In this document: piece by piece, positions 1-9,359 of the stretch | How positions within the stretch are numbered: position 1 is the first letter of the stretch | How the letters are laid out: the number at the start of each line of letters is the position of its first letter | Assembly (NCBI GenBank): GCA_936432065.2 | Contig: OW386294.2 | Coordinates: 52,480,945-52,544,944, forward strand | Source of the DNA: Rutpela maculata | Lineage: Eukaryota > Arthropoda > Insecta > Coleoptera > Cerambycidae | DNA: 64,000 nt | Reading direction: 5' to 3' | Notes under the pieces: model-generated | Seen by the model: the letters and a program-made list of their open reading frames with translations, nothing else | Databases searched by the model: none | Told to the model about the DNA's origin: nothing | Program-made: the position numbers and the translations under genes

Positions 1-1256
1 AGCATTTTCTGTGATGTTAAAAAATGTCTAACAAAATTAAGTTTAAAATGTCAAGGCATAATTTATTTTCAAACGAAGATATGGTTTGCGTATACGCGCA
101 ATAAAATTTTAATGGACGCAGAGCTCATCGTCGATATTTGGAAATTTATCCAAATAGGAGGCAGCCGTATTTTAAGTTATTTCATAATATTTACAGTAGA
201 ATGGGGAAAGCTGGTTACTTTCGTCCCAAACGAGATACCGTGGGACGCCCAAAAAATATTACCGTTCAACAAGAGGAGGAAATCTTGGTCCGTGTTGCAG
301 AAAACCCAGAAATAAGTATGTAGGTATCATGTGTATGGCTGCTGCTACTGGAGCAAGTCATCGATTTCAAGGATTTTTCATCAAGAAAAGCTGTATCCGT
401 AACATTTTACAAATTTTCTACGAACTCAGCTAGGCGAGTTTCTGGATGATGTACCACTATATTTACAACAAAATATGTGTTTTATGCAAGATGGAGCTCC
501 ACCGCATATTTTTATACCGGTCAGAAACTACCTGAACAGAAATTTTCCTGGACGTGGGAGCAATATGCCTTGACCTTCATGATGTCCCGATTTTAATCCG
601 TAATTTTTGGTTATGGGGGTACATGAAATCTCTTGTGCAATGCAATAAATAATCCAGAAGAATTATTGCAGAGAATTAGAAATGCAATCGAATCATTTCA
701 AAACGAACACTTATTATTTAAAATAAGACGGTCGTTTAATAAACGCATCGTCAAATATATTGAAGTAAATGGAAGTCACTTCGAAAATTTGTTACCGAAC
801 ACAGATCTCTTTTTTTACTAATTATTGATATTTATTCATTTTTTAAATGAAATTTGTATTTAAATAAAAACTGTTTCTCAAATTTTAAGTTTATTTATTT
901 GAAAGTAATTATTCTTTGTACTTTTTTTTTGCTAGTGTTGGAATGTAATAAATTTTAAAAATTTGAAGAAAGAGAATTTAAATTTATATTGTTCGCTTCA
1001 CTATCAATTATTCTGTAAATCAAACAATAATATGATATTTTATTTAATTTAAATTGGTTGCATTGAATACTTTAAAATAAAATATCTCGAAAACGGTTAC
1101 TTGTAGCTACATTTGGAAGATATACCTTTTTTACATAAAAAAGACAGGAAAATAGGAATATCAACTTTTGAACTAAGGTAAGTTTGGTTAAAACGTAATA
1201 TTTTTACGTAAGGAATCTGCCATTGCTCCATGTGCCATTACTTATAGGACACCCTG
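1..1256 (+). mobile_element. Tc1/mariner-like element, right part; left end outside window
   Basis: This block carries a decayed mariner-type transposase (138-823) followed by an AT-rich 3' region. It ends at 1252-1256 with the motif GGACACCCTG followed by TATA, the inverted form of the TACAGGGTG start typical of insect mariner termini. The likely TA target duplicate is 1257-1258. The matching left terminus is not seen and probably lies before base 1. Confidence is moderate because only one terminus is visible. Confidence 0.55.
138..823 (+). pseudogene. Mariner-like DDE transposase remnant
   Basis: This is a broken DNA-transposon transposase that would cut and paste its own element. The first part (138-323) reads MGKAGYFRPKRDTVGRPK, a helix-turn-helix linker typical of insect mariner-like proteins. 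A second readable stretch near 450-580 contains MQDGAPPH and RNYLN, the region of the second catalytic aspartate. The third block around 580-620 is degraded, with CPDFNP then a stop. The C-terminal helix reads NPEELLQRIRNAIESF (633-821). Several frameshifts and stops separate these pieces and the first catalytic aspartate region is missing, so it is dead. Intact relatives are about 330-400 residues. The superfamily call is good; the exact family is not resolved. Confidence 0.7.
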
Positions 1257-1292
1257 TATATCGTTATTTCTTCTAAACTCAGTTGATTTTAT

Positions 1293-2400
1293 TTAATGAA
1301 CAATACTAATTAATTTGTATATATACAGGGAGGGAATGGTAAGTATTTCTTTAAAGACAGGTTTACAAGAATCTCTGTAAGAGGCATTCATCTTGCATCT
1401 AATTATGCGATATTGGTTAATAAATACTTTCTGCCAATATAGAGAAGAACCCCAGAATATTATTATCGCATATTCTAAAATACTTTGCACACAAGAAAAA
1501 TAAAATATTTTTAAGCTGTCTACTGAAAGCTGGTTTCTCGTAAAACGTATTAGATAACAGGACGAATTTAATCTTGATATCAATATATTAGTATTAGATT
1601 CCCAGTTTAACCGACTATCTAGCGTTATGCCAAAAAATTTCACACTGTCCGTTTGTTTAATTGAAGAACCATTTAATTGGACGTACAACGAATAATCAAG
1701 GTCAGTAGTTGGAGAAAACATAACAAGGGTAGTTTTACTTCCATTTAGGTTCAAGCCATTTGAGTCACAATACTTAGTCATACTTGAAGATATTATTTGG
1801 TAAAGCCACTACGGATTTTCCAGCCGTCATACAGAAATTATCATCAGCATATTGATATAAGGTATCTATGCTAATATGATCCTTGAAGTCATTTGTATAC
1901 AGAATAAACAATAGAGGCCCAAGTATAGATCCTTGAGGCACTACAAGGAATGCCATAAACTTTATCCGAAAGAAATATGTTTGAAATGTTCCATTCTTAA
2001 AAGTTGTTACAGCAATGACTTGAAATTTATCAGTGAGATATGACTGAAGTATACTATAACAATCTAACTTGTCTAACAAAATTGCATAATTAATGGTAAC
2101 GAAGGCTCTAGACATATCAAAGTAGAGGCAAGCTACCTTTAAATTTAAATATATATAAATCATTATAAATGGTCTTCTCAATAATCTTAGAGAAACACGG
2201 CGGGATTGATACCCCGGGGTAGTTTTCAACATTTTCCTTATCGCCTTTTTTATATATGGGAATAGTTTTATTAATTTTTAATCTACTAGGAAATATTCCT
2301 TCTAAAAAACAAGTATTTATTATATCAGAAAGTGGTTCAGAGATTTCTACGATTACTTCGTCTAAACCAGTTGATTTCTTATTTGGCATTGCAAGAACAA
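1293..2400 (-). pseudogene. Non-LTR retrotransposon reverse transcriptase fragment (Jockey/CR1-like)
   Basis: This minus-strand relic of a LINE reverse transcriptase copies element RNA into the chromosome in intact relatives. Reading from 2389 downward it shows KKSTGLDEV, then PIYKKGDKENVENYPGVSI (fingers/palm), then YFDMSRAF followed by NYAILLDKL, then VPQGSILGPLLFILYTNDF, and the catalytic YADD box in QYADDNFC. A thumb-like segment (1293-1781) reads GLNLNGSKTTLVMFSP and KFFGITLDSRLNWESN. Three frames are needed, so at least two frameshifts are present. No endonuclease domain is seen upstream, so it is 5' truncated. The motif order fits Jockey or CR1 clades; which one is not settled. Confidence 0.8.
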
Positions 2401-2440
2401 TATTGATGATATTGATTGATATTGTCTACCCCAGAAACTC

Positions 2441-2945
2441 ATAAAAAGATATGCCATCGGTAATAGGGGTGGTTCATTCCAAAGAAATCATTGCTTCCTG
2501 TACACACACTAAATCACAATTTTTTTTTTCACCCACTTTAATAATGGGGGTGACAGTAGCGTTACGGCTGATGCCAAAAAATGTTAAAACCTTGGCTTTT
2601 TGTACGTCATTAAATCATAATTTTATGGACTCTTAACTCTTACCTGCTTGCTTTACCTATATACCCCTTCCTTTCAACGCAACGGAATAACCTCAAAACC
2701 AAATCTAGTTCCAGATCTCGTTTAGTATATACCTAGGTGGGCTAAATTTCAAGTCAATATCATAAGCAGCTTCAGAGTAATCGTATGCACAAAAAAGTTA
2801 GACAGACACAAAAAATATTTTTTGCTCAAACTTAAAATCTCAACGTTTCATGACATTCTAAGTCTATTGAAGGGGAAAAAATCAATTTCTTCTTAGCGTT
2901 ATTACATTTCCCCACTACGTGGAGTTTCTAGGGAAGAACCGATCA
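2441..2945 (-). mobile_element. Helentron-like (HINE-type) repeat, degenerate copy 1
   Basis: This is an old reverse-oriented copy of the interspersed family described at 4467-5130. Diagnostic pieces on the minus strand include the polypurine/polypyrimidine block at 2515-2550, the GCAGGTAAGAGT segment near 2636, the AACTAGATT segment near 2705 and the AAACGTTGAGATTTTAAG region near 2840. It ends near the decayed ACTCCACGTAGTGGGG hairpin at about 2914-2929. It is the most diverged of the eight copies in the window. It abuts the LINE fragment to its left. Confidence 0.65.
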
Positions 2946-3805
2946 TTCCATCTTGTACCGATACTAAGGGAGTATCGATGTGTTAAATTTAATAAAAATT
3001 GTTAGAGCCATTTTAGATACAAAATTATTTCATTCTTTAAACTCCAAATAGTGGGAGGCTCATGTAATTTTATGGGCTTGGAATGATGAAAGCATGCAAC
3101 CTATTTAATATGATATGGACTCTAATATTCAACAATAAGTCAAAATAGCCTTCAGCCTTCATCTCTGAAATATCTCAAAACAACTTATGATGCCATTTCA
3201 TACTGGTAGTAAGGAAATGTCTATGTGTTAGCTTTAATTAAAATAGTTGCAGTAGTCTTAGATTTTCACGCTTTCTTTCCACTATAACCATAAACATATG
3301 TTTTACGCATTAAAAATAATGAAAACAGTAGTTATTTTTAAGTCAAAGAAAAAAAAAATTTTCGCTTTATTGTCCGTTTTTTGAGGTTCAATTTTGAGCT
3401 AGGATCGATTTCGCCTCGAGGCGTGATCATCCTGAACACGCATGTAAAATATGACCCAAGACGATCTAGTAGGCTCTAGCATAACTACTACAGACAGGAA
3501 GGCAGATATTTTTTTGAAACCACATTTTAGGTTCAGCGGCCTTGATGTGTAAGCAAATCAAAAACTCAAATTCGAATATTTTCACAATCAATACTTTCTA
3601 TATATTTCGTTTGTGGGAAAATAAAAAATAATCCAAAGACTTAAAGAATCAATGTTTAATTTCACTTCTATTCCAAAATATTTCCATGACAACTGAGGAT
3701 TTCAAAGTATGTGTGCGTTCCTAAGAATGTGGCGGCAGGTTGACATTGACAACATTTTTTGTTTAGGAAAAGTCGAGAAAAGGGAGTTTTTAAAACGACC
3801 TACTG
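2946..3805. other. No gene recognised
   Basis: This AT-rich stretch has no convincing coding, RNA or terminal repeat signal. Phrases near 2940-3260 and 3380-3560 look like decayed interspersed repeats, but I could not pair them with another copy in the window. Confidence 0.5.
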
Positions 3806-4466
3806 TATATTAGTCCACAGTACAGCGCCCTTTTTTTTAATAATTACTAACAGGTTGAATTTTCGTGAGTAGCTTCGTTTTGACGAGACGCCCAACTTTT
3901 CTCTCAAAATTTAACAGTAGGTTGTCCCCACCGAAAGGAGTTGTTAAAAAAACGAAAAATTAAAAAAAAATGACCATAAAAATCACCTTATTTTTTTTTG
4001 TACAAATGCGCCGCCAATGACTTTAACCAAACTGACGTAACGCAGTACAACCATATCACTTGACCTATGCCAGTGAACTCTGAATAAGTAGATATAAGAG
4101 ATAACACGCCGGTGTCCTGATTGTTCGACCGAAAGCAAAAACGCGGCACTTTGAGCGCACCCGCCGGCTTCACTTTTTATGCCAATTAAGGAAATGTAAA
4201 CATCTCAAATATGTTCTTTCACAAGTATGTTCGTCGCCCTATTCCTGACCCAGTCAATAACAGTAGTGTATCTTCGCAAATTTACTAATAATTTAATATA
4301 CTAAATTACCTCACAACACTCTAAAATTTTGCAGGGGCTTTCCCACATTGAAGACTAGTACACCATTTTATTTTCCGCATATCATGGTAAATCACGTTGT
4401 ATAAGTTGCGCTTGGGTATATATGTCGATTTGGTGATTGTTCCAATTTTATTACTAACAGTTAATT
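3806..4466 (+). repeat. Outer part of left arm of a large inverted repeat (pairs with 14430-14640)
   Basis: The segments 3812-3908 and 4403-4466 are the reverse complement of 14540-14640 and 14430-14510. Shared landmarks are AGTCCACAGTACAG, GACGAGACGCCCAAC and GCGCTTGGGTATATA. About 490 bp (3909-4402) is present only in this arm, so it is an insertion here or a deletion in the other arm. The arm continues at 6878-7245 after a composite insertion. The two arms look like the long terminal inverted repeats of a DNA transposon of about 10.8 kb as it stands now, including nested insertions. Confidence 0.6.
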
Positions 4467-5130
4467 ACTTCCACATCGTGGAAGTATGGTAACGACAAAA
4501 AAATTTTTAAAAATTTTTATTGTTCAAATAGGCTTAGAATGTCACGAAACGTCGAGATTTTAAGTTTGAGCGAAAAAAAATTTTCTGTCTGTCGGTCTGT
4601 TTGTAACTTTTTTTGTGCGCACGTTTACTCTGGAACCGTTTGAGATATTGACTTGAAATTTGGTACACATATGTACTTTAACGGGATCTAGAACTAGATT
4701 ATATTTTCATCTTGTTCCGTCGAAAGGTAAATTGGGGTAAATTTGGGGAAAATAGGTAAATCAAGCAGGTAAGAGTCCACAAAATTGGTATTTAGTATAT
4801 ACAAGAGAAGTTAAGGTCTCAAAAAAAATTTTGGCATTAGCCACCCCCATTACCACCCCCACTCCATTATTAAAGGGGATGAAAAAAAATTGTGATTTAG
4901 TGTGTGTACAAGAACCAGAAACCTCAAAATGTTTTTTTACTTCATCTACCCTCACCACCCCCACCCCGCTACCGATGTGGGGTATCGTTTTATGGGGTTT
5001 TGGGGTAGAGGATTTCAAATATTATATTATTCCATAAACAATTATTTCCACATAGAAAATTTTTTCGTTGTGAGTGACTTGGATAGAAAATCTGGATGTG
5101 GAAGTAGTGATTCCTTGGGCAGCGGTTTTT
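4467..5130 (+). mobile_element. Helentron-like (HINE-type) repeat, copy 2
   Basis: This is a near full-length member of the dominant family of the window. It starts with ACTTCCAC, here with an 8-bp stem hairpin ACTTCCAC/GTGGAAGT. It contains a GTCTGTCTGT-like microsatellite (about 4584-4610), a TTACTCTGGAACCGTTTGAG block, a GGGGTAAATT tract and a C-rich ACCACCCCC tract. Near the 3' end it carries CTGGATGTGGAAGT at 5092-5105, the inverted form of the 5' ACTTCCACATCCAG. It ends about 25 bp later in GGGCAGCGGTTTTT. Subterminal inverted repeats, a GTCT microsatellite, insertion in a T run and no target duplication match Helentron-associated elements such as DINE-1; the class is my inference. Confidence 0.75.
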
Positions 5131-5212
5131 TATTTTAATTTTTTTTTTTGAAACTGTGTAATTCAATAATTATATAATAATAATTACAATATAACTTCAT
5201 TTTTAGAGCACT

Positions 5213-6221
5213 ATGTGTGATGAAATAACTACATCAACTTTTTATGGCAAAAAAAAGAGAAAATCAGTATTTTGGAATTTATTAGAAACCCAAATGACTC
5301 AGACTTAGAAGACATTGAAGTGTGTAGTAATGATGACTCAGATGAGGAATATCAACCTGAAAGAGGCAATGGTAACGATGGTGACTCTTGGGGACCCAGT
5401 GACACCAGTGACGATGAATGCTTAGAACCCAGTGATAGTAGTGACGATGAAGATAACATCCCTCTAAGTGAAATAGCAAAGCGATGCCAACAACAATTGT
5501 CTACAAATTCTCCTCCACCTACAGAATGGTATGCTGAGAAAGACAATGAATTTTCGGATAAGCCACCAGTTTTTCTTGGTTTACATTAATATTGATGGAG
5601 AAACACCTTATTCGTTTTTCATAAAGCTATTTCCAGAGGAAATCTTTGAGCTTATCGCAACTGAAACTATTCGTTATGCAGTTCAATGTGGAAAACATTC
5701 ATTTTCGCTATCAATATAATTGTGACCTACATAAAATATCCGACTTACCGTATGTATTGGTCCTCCAACCCTGGCCTAAATTTTGGTCTCATATCTAATG
5801 CAATGTCACTAAAACGATATGAAGAAATAAAGAGATATTTACATTTTATAAATAATGATGATATACCAGAGAATTGCAAAGGAAGTGCGACCCATGTTGG
5901 AAATACTGTCAAAGTCATTTTCTACTGCTGCTACCCTAACAGAGGTTTTAGCTATTGATGAAATGATAATCCCTTTCAAAGGAAGAAACAAGAGCAAACA
6001 ATATATAAAATCCAAGCCGAAGAAAAGGGGCTTCAAGGCCTGGGTCAGGGCATCAGCTGATGGTTACGTATCAAAGTTCGAGATGTATTCGGTAGATAAA
6101 CAAAAATCTGAATTAGGGATAATTGGTGATACTGTTGTGAGAATGTGTGAAGGACTAGAGGGACTCAATCACAAAATGTTCTTAGATAATCTCTTTACGT
6201 CTGTGCCAACAATCAAATTTT
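5213..6221 (+). pseudogene. piggyBac-like transposase, truncated and frameshifted
   Basis: This broken piggyBac-family (DDE_Tnp_1_7) transposase would excise elements at TTAA sites. A possible ATG at 5213 reads into an 8-A run, then the frame shifts to an acidic N-terminus (5272-5589: DSDLEDIEVC, SDDECLEPSDSSDDED) typical of piggyBac proteins. Later pieces read TPYSFFIKLFPEEIFELIATET, YWSSNPGL and SLKRYEEIKRYLHF, in alternating frames. The catalytic core survives in 5855-6220: AIDEMIIPFKGR (first Asp) and FLDNLFTSVPTI (second Asp). The gene stops abruptly at 6221 where a Helentron-like copy begins, so the third Asp and the Cys-rich C-terminus are missing. At least three frameshifts make it inactive. 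Confidence 0.85.
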
Positions 6222-6877
6222 ACTTCCACATCCAGTGGAAGTATAGTAACGTCAAAAAAATTTTGAAAAACTTTTATTGGTCAAATAGGCTTAAAATGTC
6301 ATGAAACGTCGAGATTTTAAGTTTGAGCGAAAAAAAAAATTTCTGTCTGTCTGTAACTTTTTTTGTGCGCACGTTGACTCTGGAACCGTTTAAGATATTG
6401 ACTTGAAATTTGGTACACATATGTACTTTAACGAGTTCTGGAACTAGATTATATTTTCATCTTGTTCCGTCCAAGGGTTGGGGGGTAAATTGGGGTAAAT
6501 TTGGGGTAAATGGGTAAATCAAGCAGGTAAGAGTTCATAAAATTGGTATTTAGTATATATAAGAGAAGCTAAGGTATCAAAAAAAATTTTGGCATTAGCC
6601 ACCCCCATTACCACCCCATTATTAAAGGGGATGAAAAAAAATGTGATTTAGTGTATGTACAAGAACCAGAAACCTCAAAATATTTTTTTACTTCATCCAT
6701 CCCCACTACCACCCAGGTGGGGTATCGTTTTATGGGTTTTTGGGGTAGAGGGTTTCAAATATTATGTTATTAAAGTTTATGGAACTTATTTCCAAATACA
6801 AAGTTTTATCGTTGTGAGTGACTTCGATAGAGAATCTGGATGTGGAAGTAGTGATTCCTTGGGCACCGGTTTTTTTT
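6222..6877 (+). mobile_element. Helentron-like (HINE-type) repeat, copy 3
   Basis: This full-length copy starts with the ACTTCCACATCC hairpin directly at the break in the piggyBac frame. The inverted CTGGATGTGGAAGT lies at 6836-6849, and the copy ends in GGGCACCGGTTTTTTT. It lacks part of the C-rich block seen in copy 2. Its right edge joins the continuation of the inverted-repeat arm (AGTTAAATATTGAG). Thus copies 2 and 3 with the piggyBac piece between them fill one insertion site; see findings. Confidence 0.8.
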
Positions 6878-7245
6878 AGTTAAATATTGAGATAATTTGA
6901 TAAAAAACACGAAAAAACGTTTGTCCTACGAAATCGATGGTTTGATCGAAGCGTCCCCCACCCCCAACATGTCCAAATAACGAGGTCACAAAAAATTATT
7001 ACTAACTAGCTGATTTTTTTACTATTGCTTAATAAATGTTTTTAAAATGAAATGGGCACATTGTCCTACAAATTGAATGGTATGTTTTTCCAGTCCTACG
7101 CTCGGAAATTGTCAGTTCCACGGGAACACTTTTCTCATTACCAATAATCTGATTTTCTTTTTTTTTGCCTTGGGAATAAAGTGTAGAACACGATTTTACT
7201 AATGTCCTACAAAAAAGTGGTATATATTGATAAAAAATTAAAAAA
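6878..7245 (+). repeat. Inner part of left arm of the large inverted repeat (pairs with 14060-14425)
   Basis: This is the reverse complement of 14060-14425, recognisable by TTGAGATAATTTGATAAAAA, AACGAGGTCACAAAAAAT, CTGATTTTTTTACTATTGC and GCTCGGAAATTGTCAGTTCC. Homology fades after the TCCTACAAAAAA/GGTATATAT stretch near 7205-7235. It has no coding content. Confidence 0.65.
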
Positions 7246-7322
7246 ACTAATTTTGAAATTTGTAACACTACTGGATGTTGAATATTTTATTATATAAAAT
7301 ATTAAATAAGTATAGAGAAAGA

Positions 7323-7358
7323 TATGTGTGTGTATGTGCGCGCGCGCACACACACACA
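7323..7358. repeat. 36-bp alternating purine-pyrimidine tract (TG/CG/CA)
   Basis: The tract alternates strictly, running from TG repeats through CG repeats to CA repeats, so it is also an inverted repeat. Such tracts can form left-handed Z-DNA or a cruciform. It lies between the inverted-repeat arm and the mariner terminus. Confidence 0.85.
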
Positions 7359-8229
7359 GTTAAGGGAAGAAAACATTTCAAATTTCAGCCGCTTAAATTA
7401 GAAGCATGCGGGCTACTGGCCTAAGCTAGCCTGGGCGATCTAAGCGCGCATAGAGGTAATTCCATAGACATATACAGGGTGTCTCACCAGGAACTGCATC
7501 GATCGATATAAAGTACACTTTAAAAAGTCAGGGTAAATTCACAATGCATTTACTTTAAATATTGATGAAAATTTGACGGGCATTTTTACATAAAATCTGT
7601 AAATATAATAATTTTGGAAAACATAGTTTAAAAACACTGGAATGTGTATTTTTACATATGTATTACAGAAATAAATGTGATTATACTTATTTATACTTAT
7701 AAAATTCACATAATTCCTTAAATTGACAGCTAATTTTACATTAAATAATCATGCTATTTTACAGTACTTCTCAACTTCACTTGTAACTTTAAAACCTATA
7801 TTGCTGGCAACAAGTACCTAACCCATTTTAACTACCGGAATTTTTTAGTATTCCTTTTTACAGTGTACGCACCAGAAAATTTAGGGAGCTACTAATGGCA
7901 GTATGGCCAATCCAACTAAAATAATTACAAGCATCTGGCACTTCCGGTTATACCGGAAGTCGATATCGAAAAGAGCATAGCATTCTGAATCAAAAACATG
8001 TAGGATACCCTATGCCTAAACCCAACCGTAAGAGATATATTTGGCATTTAAAGAAAAATTTGACAGGTGTAATGGTTTACAATAATCTTTATAACTTTCT
8101 TCGTGTAAAAGATAGGTACTCATTTGCTTTTTGGGATGTAAAAAGAACACAAGGAAAGCTGCACTCTACAATTGAATTACATTCAATAGTAGTATATTTT
8201 TTTACATCAAGTTATGTAATAAATATCGA

Positions 8230-8774
8230 TATCCACAAAAACGGAAACCGTCGCCAAACACTAAGACGCATACTGAATAATTTTAAAATCTATGGCTCTG
8301 CCAAGGTAAAAATTCAAAAACGGAAGCCTATTGTTGATGACAAAAACGTAGAAATAGCAATTCTGGGATATTTTTATGCATTCCCAATGATGCCATTAAG
8401 ACAAGCTGCTCTGGAATCAGGACTATGCAAGGATTCAGTTCACAGAATCTTAATTAAACATAAATTTCACCAGTTTTCGTTCCAAATGGGTCAATGATTA
8501 AAAGAAACAGATTTCCTAAGAGAAAATGTTTGCGAATTTATTCTAATAAGGTCTGTAGGCGACGATTCTGATTTGGGAAATATTATATGGTCAGATGAAG
8601 CTAAATTTGCCCAAAACGGACTTTTTAATCAACACAATTCGCATTATTGGAGTGACTCGAAACCTCATATGTTCAGGGAGCGAAATTTTCAAGAAAGTTG
8701 GCAGTTTAATGTTTACTGCGTCATAAGAAACGATAGAGTGCTGGCATTAAAATTTTATCAAGAAAATTTAAACA
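8230..8774 (+). pseudogene. Mariner-like transposase, exon 1 (HTH plus first catalytic Asp)
   Basis: This is the N-terminal half of a mariner-type transposase. It shows NRRQTLRRILNNFKIYGSA (first helix-turn-helix), then a K/R-rich linker KVKIQKRKP, and a second HTH-like region MMPLRQAALESGLCKDSVHR. After one stop near 8497 it continues in another frame with NIIWSDEAKFAQNGLFN, which holds the first catalytic Asp, and then ESWQFNVYCVIRNDRVL. It ends in YQENLN at a good GT donor at 8775. The open frame upstream of 8230 is translation of the terminal inverted repeat and is probably not part of the protein. Two further parts of the same gene follow at 11145 and 11899. Confidence 0.75.
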
Positions 8775-9337
8775 GTTAAAAAGATTTATTCTTCTGCTAG
8801 TATGCCAAGGGCGGATCCAGAAAGGTTACTGAGGGGGGGCACTAACATTTACAAAAAATTTTAGAAATCAGAAAAAAAAATTTTTTCGCCTCGGAATCTA
8901 AAAATCGCCTCATGGGAGGGAGGGGTGCAAATGAAAATCCCAAAAAAAATTTTTCGCTCGCCTCGGAATCTGAAAAAATTTTATCGCCTCATGGGGGGGG
9001 GGGGTGTGCAGGGGGTACAAATGAAAATTTTTTTCGCCTCAGAAAATGCTATTAAAAAAAAAAAATTATCGCCTCAGGGGGGAGGGGTGCAAATAAAAAT
9101 CCAAAAATTTTTTTTTTCGAAAATTTCGGCTCATGAGGGGAGGGTACAAATTAAAATCCGGACACAAATTTTTTCACCTCATACACGGGAGTGCTATTAC
9201 AAATCCAAAAAAAAACAAATTGTCGCTTTGAAAAAGTAACGAATACTTTTCTCGGGGGGGCAATTGCCCCTACTGCCCCCCCTGGATCCGCCCTTGTAGT
9301 ATGCATAGTTAATTTTTTTATTTTTGTTTTTTTTTAG
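8775..9337 (+). other. Probable spliceosomal intron in the mariner transposase
   Basis: The sequence starts GTTAAAAAG and ends in a long T-rich tract and TTTTTAG. Removing it joins AATTTAAACA to GTGAAAGATAC and reads NLNSERY in frame, the expected continuation in this family. Without the hAT MITE and one target-site copy the intron is 64 bp, a normal insect size. Transcript data would settle it. Confidence 0.55.
8806..9296. mobile_element. hAT-type MITE, 491 bp, perfect 15-bp TIRs, 8-bp TSD
   Basis: The ends CAAGGGCGGATCCAG and CTGGATCCGCCCTTG are perfect inverted repeats. They are flanked by TAGTATGC on both sides (8798-8805 and 9297-9304), an 8-bp target duplication diagnostic of hAT. The interior holds four or five imperfect G-rich units of the form TCGCCTCATGGGGGG...CAAATGAAAATC. 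These keep a 104-codon frame open by repetition only. No transposase is encoded. Confidence 0.93.
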
Positions 9338-9359
9338 GTGAAAGATACTAAATATTTTA

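Noticed and set aside
4831..5037. Conserved small protein MALATPITTPTPLLKGMKKN also seen at 11580 and 40705
   Set aside because: It recurs only because the DNA of the Helentron-like family is repeated. Reading frames differ or break between copies, and the antisense strand is equally open. There is no sign of protein-level selection.
8925..9239. 104-codon G/K-rich frame as a gene
   Set aside because: It is translation of tandem G-rich units inside a 491-bp hAT MITE.
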